Of a stretch of 64,000 bases of DNA, positions 30,911 to 42,785 are shown one piece after another (positions within the stretch are counted from its first letter, which is position 1; each line of letters begins with the position of its first letter). Below the pieces are notes generated by a model, which was not told the DNA's origin, did no database searches, and saw only the letters and a program-made list of their open reading frames with translations. The position numbers and the translations under genes are program-made. The stretch lies in contig OX637341.1 in the NCBI GenBank assembly GCA_951799405.1, positions 17,847,659-17,911,658 of the forward strand, given 5' to 3'. The stretch is from Agapetus fuscipes (taxonomy: Eukaryota; Arthropoda; Insecta; Trichoptera; Glossosomatidae).

Positions 30911-31268
30911 CAATGACCAAGCTCGTAGAAAGTCCGGTCGATATAGCTCAGTTGATAGAGTGCTTGCATTCCATTCCGTGAGCTCGTGCTCGAATACCAC
31001 CGAGGGTGTCAGAAATGATTTCCCGTTTCGGTGTTTATTTTAAGCCCCATAATAAAATACCGGCAAGGCTTACGCAGCCTTCACAATAAATGAGTACCAG
31101 CCCTTTCGGGAGCTGGGAAACCCTTACTTCAACAGAAGTGGTTGGCGTTAGGCCGGCCCCCTTACCTGTTAAAATAAAACGGTTCCACTCGCCACATGCC
31201 AAACCCTTCGGGGATAACGCGGCAAGAAGTTAAACTATATGTGTCGCTTAGTTGCGTTGCGTAGCTTA
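30911..31268 (+). mobile_element. SINE-B stub fused to SINE-C
   Basis: CAATGACCAAGCTCGTAGAA (SINE-B 3' body) joins TCCGGTCGATATAGCTCAGT (SINE-C head) at 30932. A full SINE-C body follows to GTGTCGCTTAGTTGCGTTGC. A family A 3' stub (30858-30890) lies just upstream. Confidence 0.82.
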
Positions 31269-31552
31269 GTTGCAAAGAAGTTCAAGTGATACACAAGGTT
31301 TCCATTTTGCTTGTGCCGCACGTTTGTTATCACTGTGCATAAGTCTTCAGTACCGGAGGAAGCCCTCCTTGGAGTACATTAGCGCTGCTGCGGCCGATCC
31401 CCTCATTAAAATATGTAAATTGTGAAAGGCTGAACCATCCGGGGGCAGACGAGCCAAGAGTCGTCATAATAAGACCAAAATAGGTGACTTATTTTACTTT
31501 CAAATCCACCACAGCACGAATAAATCAAGTGTGTACCAATTTGCTAGCGCAA
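31269..31552. other. unassigned sequence
   Basis: Slightly GC-rich; nothing recognised. Confidence 0.35.
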
Positions 31553-32100
31553 TTCAGTTACCAATTCCCTAATGGGGAGTTTAAGGATCGCTAGACGTTG
31601 ATTTAAAATTTAAAATTAATGACGCTGACATCTATCGGTAAAAAGTTAAGTTTAATTTTCATATCTAAATTTATCATAGAAGGTTTTTGCTATTTGCTAT
31701 CACAATTCCTTACTGGGGAGTTTAAGGATTGCTAGACGTTGATTTAAAATTTAAAATAAATGACACTGACATCTATCGGTGAATAAATGAAGTTTAATTT
31801 TAATATCTAAATTTATCATAGAAGGTATTTGCTATTTGCTATCACAATTTTATTCCAAAATATTCCCTACTGGGGATGTTAAGGATTGCTAGACATAGAT
31901 TTAAAATTTAAAATTAATGACGCTGACATCTATCGGTGAAAAAATGAAGTTTAATTTTAATATCTAAATTTATCATAGAAGGTATTTGCTATTTGCTATC
32001 ACAATTTTATTCCAAATTCCCTACTGGGGATTTTAAGGATTGCTATACATTGATTTAAATTAACAACGTTGACATCTAGCGGTAAATACACAAAATTTAA
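31553..32100. repeat. tandem repeat, four units of about 140-157 bp
   Basis: Each unit contains CTACTGGGGAGTTTAAGGAT, GCTAGACGTTGATTTAAAAT, GACATCTATCGGT and TATCATAGAAGGT. Units begin near 31566, 31704, 31861 and 32017. The last is the most diverged and is cut short. Confidence 0.85.
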
Positions 32101-32648
32101 TGTTCATATTAATTTTGTAAATGACGATTCAATACTTGGTTTTATTGATTTCAAGGTAAATTCATCCACTTTTTAGAAGGTTTTTCATCTGAAAATTCAA
32201 ACTGAAAAAATTCGACTTTTAAACTTTTGGACTGTGGCATGCATTTCAATACCAAAGTCTGTTTTTTTTCTTTGGTTTTTTAATATCCATAAATTCTAAA
32301 AGACAACCAAATAACTTTTGGTACAAATGTATGATTTACGTGTTTGCTTCCGTGCAACCAAAATATATTAATTATAAAATAACGTGTGTCTAACTGTACC
32401 CGAATTCTGCCTTTGGGCAAACGTTAGATAGGTATATTTTGGATATAAACCAAATTGTAGACATTTCTAATATTTCACTTACATTTTAGGTAAAATATGC
32501 AACCATTTTTTATTGGATATTTTTTTTGTTTGTCATCCGATCGATATCAAACATCACAAGAATCAATGTGAATTTGTCATACTGTACAAAATTGCTAACT
32601 TTGATGACAATGTCACCCCTGATCAAAATGCCCTTAAAATTAAAATCT
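32101..32648. other. unassigned AT-rich sequence
   Basis: Nothing recognised. Confidence 0.4.
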
Positions 32649-32775
32649 AAATCTCAAATGAACATAAATCCTGCAACTCTTACCGACCTCCCCTGAAACA
32701 GGGGTGACATTTGCCAAGTGAACCATTTTTTGCAGTATTTGTGGTTAGCCTCATACCAGCCTATAAGTCAAGGAA
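32649..32775 (-). mobile_element. family A element, 5' half
   Basis: Minus strand from TTCCTTGACTTATAGGCTGG to TTTGAGATTTAGAT. The 3' half is missing. Confidence 0.85.
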
Positions 32776-34150
32776 TACAAATAATAAATATCATTTTGGT
32801 AGGTATATAAAAACAACAGAACCATAAAATGAAATCCTGGTTAAAAAACGTAATACAGTGGTTGGCAGAAGCATTAGATTCCTTTTTTGTGCACCAACAT
32901 TGAAGGAGTACTTGTTACAAGACAAATATATATTTGAAAAAAACACATTTATGCATGGTTGTGTATAAAAGAGCAAACGCTTTTCTTCTCAAGTCAAAAT
33001 TTACATGCTTTTTTTTGCTCATAAATTGTCCCCTTAAAGTACCATTTGCACAAAGAACAAACCTGTCAAATAAAGTGCTATAAGAGGGAAGCTAAGAAGC
33101 AAAAAATCCGTTCTCTTGCCGACGCTAAAATGCGCTTATAAACGTTACTTCTTGACATTTTAGTAGTTTATTAAAAATAATTAAAATAAAGTTATTTTTC
33201 GTTGCTTGTAAAAATTCTGTCAACCCTACAATGTTCAGGAATACACTTAAAAAGATAGAGAAGCTTTTCAGTAAAGGTCGACCTCTACACGGTAAAATAA
33301 ATCCTTACATGACCTCCTCAAAAGCAACATTTTTTTAAATAAAAACACAAATACAAGCACGTAGCAAACTTGATGTTAACTTTATGTTTAAGTTTTAAAG
33401 AATAATGGACATGTACTCGTATTGTACTCACAGGTTGGTCCAGACTCTAAAAAATGACGCTAATGAATGTTTTAGATTGTATAAGAGGAACATTTAAGGC
33501 ATAATTTGGTTTCAAATGTTCCTCTCATCTAATCAAGTGGGTCTTATAATAACAAAACACCCCTTTTTAACATTTTGCGTTGAAAGTTTTTAGTAGAAAT
33601 GATTTAAAATTTGAAAATCTTTGCCAAATTACCTGAAAACAAAATAAATATCCTGTGCCCATTACAAAAAACCCTTACTTTCATAAGCCAAAGGTACTCA
33701 ATTAAAAAAAAACAAGACTTGCAGACTCAATGGGCGTTGGTGGATATTTCTATATCTATTTGAAGATAGCAAGCAACATAACACGGCGGCGCGTAAACAC
33801 CTGATCGCTGCATGTATATTTTTCATTCAAAATATATACAGTGATTTGTTGCTTACACACCGACGCGTTTAATTGATTGTTTTCTTTTAATCGATCCTGC
33901 AAGATCTACCGTCGTCTGTTGAATTGCAGAATCAGAACAAACAATGCAGTTGGTAAGTTTGTGATTGAATGACGCCTCAACATTGTAGAGTTACGATGAT
34001 AACTGACTTGTAAATGACCCGTTTGGAGTGAATCACTCCAAACAACAAGATTTTTGTTGTTGATATAAAGTGAAGACATGGAGGCATAATAAATAAGCAT
34101 AGAAAACAATAGCTTTTTGTAAATCACTACGTACTAATACTTAGCCATTT
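32776..34150. other. unassigned AT-rich sequence
   Basis: The longest stretch without a recognised repeat. No frame with family motifs seen. Confidence 0.4.
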
Positions 34151-34154
34151 TGAT

Positions 34155-34240
34155 CAATCCATTCTATCCTCAGCATTCTCTATCCACGCTTTATTTTGCC
34201 TCTTTTGTTTGTCACTCTTTCAATGTATTTACTTCAATAG
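34155..34240 (-). mobile_element. possible LINE C-terminus fragment
   Basis: ATCAATCCATTCTATCCTC and GCCTCTTTTGTTTGTCACTC resemble the pattern of the CKDRKKWR-family fragments, at low similarity. Confidence 0.3.
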
Positions 34241-34387
34241 AAAAACTGAGAAATATTCACTCCTAAATCTCTTCGTACGAGAAAAATTTCAAAGAATACG
34301 AACTACAGATCGAAAGAGAACATTTCGGTTGTAGAGCTTCAGTAAGTGGTATGGCAGAAGCACAAGCTCCCTCTTTCGTGCCGCAGT

Positions 34388-34706
34388 TTGGACCGGTCCG
34401 TAGCTCAGTGGTAGCACTGCGGACTCTGAATGGGAAGGTTGTGGGCTCGAATCCCGGCGGAGCACAAAAAATATACCATTTATATTTTCAAATTTGCTCT
34501 TCGCTGGAAAAAAATCATACACCTTTACCAATGACAGGTCACCAAAAGTCCATAAAGCCTTACAGAAACTGGGTCTTGCTTGAGTATTGGCGCTTTGTAG
34601 CGACGACCAAGCTCGTACACCTCTGCGGCACAACAACAAGTGTCATCGACCCCTAGAGTCTCTAGAATCTAGGGAGTCTCCCGCATAGGATTTCTTAAAA
34701 AAAATA
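34388..34706 (+). mobile_element. SINE-B, full length, tail type 2
   Basis: Head GGACCGGTCCGTAGCTCAGT, unusually tRNA-like because TAGCTCAGTGGTAGC is kept; B box GGCTCGAATCCCG; body; type 2 tail and poly-A. Confidence 0.9.
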
Positions 34707-34744
34707 AAGTATTCGAATGTGCAAATTGCTTTGATGATTCAAAT

Positions 34745-34932
34745 TGGTCACCCCAGTTTCAGAGAAGGTCGGCAAAAGTTGCAAGGTTTATGTTCAATTG
34801 AGGTTTGGCTTTCATTTGTAAGTACACATTTAGCATTTGTAAGCGCGAACTTACACGTGTCTGTTTGTGGGCATGCATTTGATATGAGTTTTAAATGTTA
34901 ATATATATTTGCAACTTAGATTATAGATTATA
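34745..34932 (+). mobile_element. family A element, 5'-truncated, tail unit ATTATAG
   Basis: From GGTCACCCCAGTTTCAGAGA to CAACTTAGATTATAGATTAT. It gives the intact form of the site interrupted at 5116. Confidence 0.85.
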
Positions 34933-35575
34933 ATATTATTTACCTTAAATGCAATCCTTACGAAGGTTTAATTGCACCATATTTTGATGACTGGGTTGCG
35001 CTTTGAGCGGGCTGCAATAATTTTCGCAATTGCTTTGAAGAAATTTGCGCGGAAGCCATGTAAGTTAAAGCAGAAAACAATAAAATAACGCTAGTATAAA
35101 GCTTTACGCTTAAATTGTACTATAGCCTATCACTAAAAGTGCAAAGAAACTTAAACTTTCACTAGAGGCGCTGTTTTAATTTCAATGCATTTTTTGGTAC
35201 ACGCTGCCTTTGAGTTTATATATTTTCATACATTCGTTACTCACCGTGCAACAATCTAGACTTACTACAACTGAACTAATTTCAAAACGGAATAAGGGTG
35301 GTAAGTGTTTTGCAGAAATTTGGTTTTTGTGGTTTTGGTATTAGCGGCTAAAATCCTATGGCACGTAAAGTTAAAGTTGCTCTGATTGTAAGTAAAGTCA
35401 GAGGCGTAGACTATTTTTGTGTATCAACTTTTGTGTATCTTGTATTGTTTTTCTGGTAGTAATTTTGAATTACTCGTAGATAAATGGTTGATTGACATTT
35501 TGGGTAGAATAAAATATGTTTTTACGAACCATGTTGAAGATAAGATCGAGTTTCATTGAAAACTGTCACTGAAAA
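34933..35575. other. unassigned sequence
   Basis: Nothing recognised. Confidence 0.4.
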
Positions 35576-35876
35576 TTCCTCGACTTATAGGTTGGTATGA
35601 GGCTGACCACCCTTGCTGTAATAATGGTTCACTTTGCCAATGCCACCCCTGTTTCAGGGAAGGACGGCAAACGTTGCAGGGTGTGTGTCCATTTGAGATT
35701 TGATTTTTGTGTTGTACATAAGTTCACATGCGGCATGTACAAGCGCGAACTTGTACGTGTCTGCTTGTGAGAATGCATATTATGTGAATCGCCAATGTTA
35801 CATATCTTTGAAAAAAAAACTTAGATTAGCTAATGTAACATGTCTTTGCAACTTAGATTGGATAATATTAGATTAC
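35576..35876 (+). mobile_element. family A element with duplicated 3' end
   Basis: Full-length CGAACTTGTACGTGTCTGC sub-type. The terminal segment (AATGTTACATATCTTTG...CTTAGATTAG) is followed by a second version (AATGTAACATGTCTTTGCAA). Confidence 0.88.
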
Positions 35877-36084
35877 AGACATTGCAGTGTGTAAGATTGG
35901 TTGGTGCATATAACAGTTGGCTTTTCTTCCTCGACTGCATTCATCCAGTACATATATTTTTTTTTTAAATAGATTACATTATTTATTAATATTTTTGTTT
36001 TTTTTTTATACATTGTTATTAGAATCTAACCCTATATATATATCTTAAAACGCTCACATAGGGTGAAACTATCAATAACATTAC

Positions 36085-36310
36085 AAGTAATCCAATATAC
36101 CATTTATATTTTCAAATTTGCTCTACGCTGGGTTGAAAAATGCATACACCTTTACCAAAGACCGGTCATCAAAAATTCCATCCAGCCTTACAGCAACTGA
36201 GTCTTGCTTGAGAATCGGCGCTTTCTACAGCGACGACCAAGCTCGCAGAGGGCTCTTGATGTGTGATACATACAAAAACAGCGCTTACCAAGTAAATCGG
36301 CCTAATTCTA
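36085..36310 (+). mobile_element. SINE-B, head missing, tail type 1
   Basis: Body from AATATACCATTTATATTTTC to AGAGGGCTCTTGATGTGTGA and GCGCTTACCAAGTAAATC. Confidence 0.85.
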
Positions 36311-36508
36311 ATTTAAAATTATTTTTATTGTCTTAGAAGATGTGACGCCACTGTATGCAGATACTGAAATACGCACTTTTGCTACCGGCCATCGATAAAT
36401 TTCTGCGCGAGTGATATAGAACAAGTCAAAACTTGCCAATAAATAGCGGCGCTGCGCTTTAACCCTTCCTCTGCCAAGCCGATTTTAAGGCATGTTTTCA
36501 CCAGGTTC

Positions 36509-36765
36509 TATAATCTATAATCTATCTATAATCTAAGTTGCAAGGATATATTCATTCAAAGCTCTCAGATGTATGCCCACAAACAAACACGTGTAGTTCG
36601 CGCTTACAAATGCTGATTGTGTACTTCCAAATAAAATTCAAACCTCAAATGAACATAAGTCCTGCAACTCTTGCCGACATTCCCTGAAACAGGGGTGACA
36701 TTGGCAAAGTGAACCATTTTTTACAGTATGGGTGGTCAGCCTCATGCCAACCTATAAGTCAAGGA
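36509..36765 (-). mobile_element. family A element, full length, tail unit ATTATAG
   Basis: Minus strand, with a TATAATCTATAATCTATC tail (plus strand) and the TTCCTTGACTTATAGGTTGG start at 36765. Confidence 0.92.
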
Positions 36766-36830
36766 ATAATTCAATTTAATAAAAATTGTGGTTTTTCATT
36801 CTGCACAATTTATTTCAGATACGAATCTGT

Positions 36831-37090
36831 TTCTTAACTTATAGGTTGGTGTGCGGCTGACCACCCATGCTGTAGAAAATGGTTCACTGTGTCAATGTCA
36901 CCCCTGTTTCAGGGAAGGTCAGCAGATGTTGCAGGGTGTATATTAATTTGAGATTCAGGTTTTTATATTGTAGGTCCTCATGCGGCATGATTAAGTGCGA
37001 ACTTATACGTACCTATCTGATTGTAAAAATGCATATAATATGAATCGCCAATGTTACATATCTTTGAAAAAAAAACTAAAATTAGATTAA
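36831..37090 (+). mobile_element. family A element, full length
   Basis: TTCTTAACTTATAGGTTGGT start, GTAGGTCCTCATGCGGCATG middle, decayed tail AAACTAAAATTAGATTA. Confidence 0.88.
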
Positions 37091-37372
37091 AAGTCACATT
37101 CGGTTTGTAAACATACTCGTAGTTGCTTTTGAACTGTAGGTATACTCGACGGGTTAGATGCTAAATTAATTTAACCGCATCCTGCATTGATCCTAGCAGG
37201 CACAATTTTTAAACGGAAAATCTGATTTCAAGCACAAAACACACAATTTTTGTACTCTCTACTTTGATATAATGATACCAAGAGTTGTTATATCTCCAAT
37301 AAGAGTCATTTTTTTTTATATAGAATATCTCGTATTGTTGTTTTTATAACTGTATGTAATTAATTGCTTGTA

Positions 37373-37625
37373 TTCCTTGACTTATAGGTTGGTATGAGGC
37401 TGACCACCCATACTGTAAAAATATGGTTCATTTTGCCAATATCATCCCTGTTTCTGGGAAGTTCAGCAAGAGTTGCAGGGCTTATGTTCATTTGAGATTG
37501 GGTTTTTATATTGTAGATCCACATGCGGCATGTGTCAGCGCGAAATTATGCGTGTCTACTTGTGGGAATGCATTTAATATGAACCTCAAATGATACTTAT
37601 CTTTGCAACTTAGATTTAGATTTAT
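37373..37625 (+). mobile_element. family A element, full length
   Basis: TTCCTTGACTTATAGGTTGG start, GTAGATCCACATGCGGCATG middle, CAACTTAGATTTAGATTTAT end. Confidence 0.92.
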
Positions 37626-38070
37626 TTTTTTGTCTACAGCAGGGAAGTAGTTAAACACATGGCTCAGTGGCGCTGAGCCCACCCAGACAAAGGATACCGT
37701 GTTCATTGTAAAGTTCACACAAGGCGCCTTGCTAGTCGTAAGTCAGGCGCGCGCCATCTTCTCCAGGAAAACACTGATGCCTGATGAGGTACCGCGGGAG
37801 CAGCGCATATGCCAATTCATTAGGAGTTATTTCACGGAATTTATGGCGATTTTATTCACGCGCTGCCACTGTAGCTGCAACATGTGTTGCCATTTCTTTT
37901 TTTGGCTTGCAAAGTCTTTTAATTTTATTGACTCCTGTTCCACACTTACCTACTAGTATGGCAACTGGAAAGCTTACAAGCCAACTGGCTTGGAGTTTTC
38001 TTTCAAGTCCTTTAAGAAAGAATTAAGTATTCAAAATCAAAAGATAAGGCAAACGTCTACCGCTGCACTT
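37626..38070. other. unassigned, partly GC-rich
   Basis: 37650-37830 has higher GC and a frame without recognised motifs. Nothing assigned. Confidence 0.35.
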
Positions 38071-38071
38071 T

Positions 38072-39432
38072 CTTGGACCGGTCCGTAGTCCAGTGGCAAC
38101 CCAACAAGCAAACTAGTCATATAAAAAAACCGTTATACGACTTTAAGTCATATAAGAGTTGTATAGCAGTTATTAAATGACCTGTTCGTCGTATAGACGT
38201 TGTACATCCGACTGTTAAGTCGTCTGACTAAATAGTCGTATTACATCGTCTAATAAACGTTTTAACAACATAATTATAAAACTATCACATAATGGTTTTA
38301 TTAAAACGTTTACTCAACACAAACCTAAGTCGTATAAACATTTCAGTCGTATAAAGGTTTTTTTAAAGACAATTTTGTCGTATAAGAGCATTTGGATAAC
38401 ATCTATACAACTTGTTGGTTTTATAAACGTTTTAAAAAAACCCTTATATGACCATTATAAAGTTTTTAGAAATTCTAAAACAAAAAACAATATGGCGCTC
38501 GATCACGCAGTCTTTCAAAAACGTTTATTCGACCAAAGGTTATATAACAGTCGTATAACGGTGTATCGATGACTTGCACTAAAATGGCTGACCATAAAGA
38601 TATAAAATGTTTTAAAAATGTTTTTAAAAATTGTCAAAAATTAGATTATCCTTAGAGGGCGACAGTAAATAACTTAGTATCATGATATATAATACCAATG
38701 AAATGACATTCCCATAGAAATCCAGACGTAATCCAATCTTTACCATATACTCAACACATATTCAATATTAATACTAATAATAAACCATTTTAACTTACCT
38801 TATTGTCTACTTTGTCCAATTTTTGACACTAAAACATATTGGTCATTTTAAAACCTTTATATGACTCTTTGGTCATGTAAATGTTTTCTCTGTACTCTTA
38901 TACAACGTTTTGGGATTTCTGTAACCTTTATACTATCTTTACTCAACTATTTGTTGTTATCATAAAACCTTTATTTAACCATTATACGACCAATAGGTCG
39001 TATAATTTGCGCCACTTTCGCATTTTATAAACGTTTTCGTAACGTTTATTTGACCAATCTTATCGGACCAGAAGTTGCAGTAAAACGTTTTCTCAACTTT
39101 TATACGACCTTTTTTTGCTAGTTGGGAACACTTCGGACTCGTAAATGGAAAGTTGTGGATTTGGATCCCGGCGGAGCACAAAAAATATACAATGTATATT
39201 TCCAAATATGATCTTTGCTGGGTTGAACAAAATCATAAAACCTTTACCAAAGACCGGTCACTAAAAGGTCCGTCCAGCCTTACAGCACCTGGGTCTTGCT
39301 TGAGTATTGGCGCTTTGTAGCGACGATCAAGCTCGTACACCTCTGCGGCACTACAACAAGTGTCATAGACCCCTAGAGTCTCTAGAACTAGGGAGTCTCC
39401 CGCACATAATTTCTTAAAAAAAAAAAAAAAAA
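38072..39432 (+). mobile_element. SINE-B, tail type 2, split by a TIR element
   Basis: The head TTGGACCGGTCCGTAGTCCA lies at 38072-38099. The rest, from ACACTTCGGACTCGTAAATG through the type 2 tail and a long poly-A, lies at 39127-39432. Confidence 0.9.
38100..39126. mobile_element. 1027-bp TIR DNA transposon, unclassified, motif-rich
   Basis: The ends are CCCAACAAGCAAA and, reversed, CCCAACTAGCAAA. The element interrupts a SINE-B exactly after GTGGCAA, giving a 2-bp AA duplication (or 3-bp AAC with ends shifted one base). Almost its whole length is built from scattered copies of GTCGTATAA and TAAACGTTT-like words in both orientations. No transposase frame. Superfamily unknown. Confidence 0.75.
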
Positions 39433-39774
39433 CGAATTCAAGAAAAAAGTCAATTGATGGAAAATGTGTTTCTGTTTTTCTATTTCTCGCAAATTAAAAA
39501 TAAAACTAGGAAGTTTAGCTGTATTAAAGAACGTAAATGAAAATGAATAATGTAGGTATAAAATTGATAAAAAAAAGAAGTGTAAAACTAAGCCAAATAC
39601 GTCTACACGTAAAATAGAATGATTAAAATTGGATCAAAACTGAAACCTCCAAAAGCTATCATACTCCCGCCTGAGTACCCCGGGGAGTCCAGGATCTGGT
39701 CTAGTTAGCCCGTCATCCATCAATTGCGTTCCTGCTTCTCCTTAACTTTTGTTATTCCTTAATTGTAGTATTTA
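39433..39774. other. unassigned sequence
   Basis: Nothing recognised. Confidence 0.35.
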
Positions 39775-39958
39775 TCTATTTATTTTTGCTGGTAATAAGA
39801 CCAGCTTTACGCTAACTACTTCACTTGATGTGGGGGTTTTCCAAGCTCTTTTTTTGTGCGAAAACTGATTAAGCCGTGCCGGAACTATGATTTCGGTTGG
39901 TAGAAAATGATGTCTGATATTCTCGGTAGTAATCAAAACCTATCAGGCTGGCTCTTGT
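39775..39958 (-). mobile_element. SINE-C remnant
   Basis: Minus strand keeps TCCGGCACGGCTTAATCAG, AAACCCCCACATCAAGTGAA and TATTACCAGC-like blocks; the head is mostly lost. Confidence 0.5.
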
Positions 39959-39959
39959 T

Positions 39960-40475
39960 ACAGTAACTGTATCCTGTCGCCATTCCACTAGGCGTGGACG
40001 GTACCTCCGCAGATGCGCATCCACTTTTTTCTGTCTTGACATATCTCTTTAATCTCTTATGAGTTACCGGTATCTGTGTTTCCATCCCAATTTAACCTAA
40101 CCTTTTCAAATCCAATATCAATCACCATTTCCTCTCAGTGTCTCAAAACACAACGCAACGCAACACACACGACAGCACTGCGCAGCTAACGGCCCTGCAA
40201 CCGGACAAGGACAACTGTCACATCAACAACACCTCTACGGAACTATAACAAGTGTCATAGAACCTTAGAGTCTCTTAAATCTAGGGAGTCTCCCGCACAG
40301 GCTTTCTTAAAAAAAACAGTAATTACTTTCTTCATACATACTTCATTCTCTCATTCTCACTCTGCAGGCTCCATTCTTTCGCAATCTCACCTATTTGGTC
40401 TATCCATTCCTTCCTCGGTCTTCCCTTTCCACACTTTCCTCAGACATTTCCTCTGTACACTTTCTTCGTTCGTGT
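39960..40475 (-). mobile_element. LINE C-terminus (CKDRKKWR family) split by a SINE-B tail
   Basis: Minus strand: the part at 40325-40475 matches the region of GKxxxGRPxKEWxDQIGEI and LQSENERM; the part at 39960-40125 contains the terminal WMRICGGT-like residues, stop and CAGTAACTGTA tail. The SINE-B type 2 tail at 40229-40318 lies between them. Confidence 0.65.
40229..40318 (+). mobile_element. SINE-B, type 2 tail only
   Basis: CACCTCTACGGAACTATAAC, CTAGGGAGTCTCCCGCACAG and poly-A. Confidence 0.75.
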
Positions 40476-40905
40476 TGATTGGCTGAAGATAGTTTGAATG
40501 GATTTCAACAGTTCCGAGGTTCATTAAATTTAAATAAGAGACAAAAAAAAACTGTTCTCTAATTACAGACGGAGATATAAGTTATGGCGGATAAGGAATG
40601 TATTAATAATTTATGTAAAAAGTTCGTGCCATACATGGGGAACGAATAAATGTGATTAATATGGCTTATGATTTAAATTTTTTAATGTATTCAATATTAA
40701 AAAAAAACGTACCTTAGATGAGAGTGGAGCGCTGGACTGTTTTCTCTAATCAAGCGCGATTTTCTCGAGGCGATGTTTTAAGGGTGTGGTTATAGATAAT
40801 CCATTATATCTGATAATTAATTACTAAAGTGATCAAGTATAAAAATGTACGCGGGCAAATGTTGGTTTATTGAGAGTGTGGATATGAAACTTCATGATAT
40901 CAAGA
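40476..40905. other. unassigned AT-rich sequence
   Basis: Nothing recognised. Confidence 0.4.
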
Positions 40906-41199
40906 TTTTTTTTAAGAAATCCTGTGCGGGAGACTATGAGACTTGTTGTAGTGCCGCAGAGGTGTTGTTTACGAGCTTGGTCGTCGCTACAAAGCGCCAA
41001 TACTCAAGCAAGATCCAGTTGCTGTAAAGCTTCATAGACCTTTAGTGACTGATCTTTGGTAAAAGTTTATGAATTTTTCAACCCAGCGACGAGCATACTT
41101 GAAAATATAAATTGTATATTTTTTGTACCCCGCTGGGATCCGAACCCACAATCTTCCATATATCAGTCCAAAGTGTTGCCACGGGACTACGGACCGGTC
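40906..41199 (-). mobile_element. SINE-B, full length, tail type 2
   Basis: Minus strand head CTCGACCGGTCCGTAGTCCC, B box GGGTTCGGATCCC, body, shortened type 2 tail (the CTAGAGTC palindrome is deleted) and poly-A. Confidence 0.88.
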
Positions 41200-41237
41200 G
41201 AGATTACGATTTTAGTCTCTTAGCCCATCTTTGGTCC

Positions 41238-41588
41238 ATCCAGCCATACAAAAATGGGTCTTGCTTGAGAATTGGCGCTTTGTAGCGGCGACCAAGCTCG
41301 TAAAAAATCCGGTCCATAGCTCAATTGTTAGAACGCTTACATTCAATGTTGAGAGCAAGAGTTTTTATTACTATTTCAAAACCAAAATAAATACGGGCAA
41401 GGTGTGCTCAGTCTTCACAATAAATGAGAACCAGCCTCCCCGGGAGTTGGGAAACCCCTACTGAAATTGGTTGGTGTGAGGCCGCCCCCCTTACCCGTAA
41501 AAATAAATAGGTCCCGAATCGCCACATGCGACCCCCTTCGTGGATAACTCAGGCAAGAAGTTACACTTATGTGTAGCTTAGTTCCGTT
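41238..41588 (+). mobile_element. SINE-B body fused to SINE-C
   Basis: GGGTCTTGCTTGAGAATTGG and GTAGCGGCGACCAAGC run into AAAAAATCCGGTCCATAGCT at 41305 and then a diverged SINE-C to GTGTAGCTTAGTTCCG. Confidence 0.82.
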
Positions 41589-41918
41589 TTTTGCGCATCA
41601 GTTTTGTCAGCGATTAAACATACATTATTTCCCTTTTGCAAGGCTTTCTTAGTGTCCAGCCGTTATGTGTCAGAGGGGCCAACATAAAGCTGTCCAGACA
41701 GTGCGGGGGCGTGCTGTATTAATCGTAATTTACATAATATTTATATTTATGTTGATAATATTTATACGTAAAAATATAATATTCTTTGTTTGTGTTGGTG
41801 AAATCGGCTCCCGTCTTGGCTACTACACGGTAATGATAAACATTATTATGAACATACTTGAATGGGATTTTACAAGAACAATGACTACGCGTTATATACA
41901 CCACCATTTTCATTATTG
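41589..41918. other. unassigned sequence
   Basis: Nothing recognised. Confidence 0.35.
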
Positions 41919-42172
41919 TTCCTTGACTTATAGGTTGGTATGCGGCTGACCACCCATGCTGTAAAAATGGTTCACTTTGCCAATGTCACCCCTGTTTCAG
42001 GAAAGGACGGCAAGAGTTGCAGGGGGTATGTCCATTTGAGATTTGGTTTTTATGTTGTAGGTTCACATGAGGCATGTGCAAGCGCGAACTTGTACGTGTC
42101 TGGTTGTGAGAATGCATGTAATGTGAATCTCCAATGTAACATATCTTTGCAACTTAGATTATATTAGATTAG
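41919..42172 (+). mobile_element. family A element, full length, tail unit TTAGA
   Basis: TTCCTTGACTTATAGGTTGG start, CGAACTTGTACGTGTCTGG sub-type, CAACTTAGATTATATTAGAT end. Confidence 0.92.
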
Positions 42173-42341
42173 CCCCACAACTCAGAGTGAGTCTGGTCCT
42201 GTGTCGTCTATCTGTCGTATATCTACTCTAACTGTGTGACAATACATCCAATCACTTTGCCTGGATTATTTCCGGATGCCTTATTTACAGCTGTCAACAT
42301 TTCATCAAATCAAATGGCTTCAAGAGTGTTTTTTCGCTGCA

Positions 42342-42435
42342 ACACCTCTGCGGCACTACAACAAGTGTCATAGACCCCTAGAGTCTCTAGAATCTAGGGA
42401 GTCTCCCGCACAGGAGTTCTTAAAAAAAAAAAAAA
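42342..42435 (+). mobile_element. SINE-B, type 2 tail only
   Basis: CACCTCTGCGGCACTACAAC through CCCGCACAGGAGTTC and a 13-base A run. Confidence 0.85.
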
Positions 42436-42780
42436 GGCAGATTTCCAATGTCTCGATGGGCTGTCAAAATCAAAATCTCTGTCGTTGTCTTTTGTAAGCG
42501 AATATTTCAACAGTATATTAATTAAAAATAACTTTTTGTGAAACACATAGCTTCTTTTGTCATTTTTTGAGTTCAATTGCCTATGCGCTATTGATCTTTA
42601 TCCGTCCATTTTCAGAAAACCACTGAGCGAAAAATAAAAGAATCAAAATTCAAAGCAGGGAAGAGAAAGTGGGTGGGTTTTTCACTCTGTATGTGCGCAA
42701 ACTTTAGAAAATTTAATTGGCTAATATTTTGACATTCGACCAAATTAACTTTCTTAACTAGATCATTTTTAAATTTTGTG

Positions 42781-42785
42781 GTGAT
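42781..42785. repeat. target site duplication, left (GTGAT)
   Basis: Matches GTGAT at 48089-48093 directly outside the other LTR. Confidence 0.9.
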
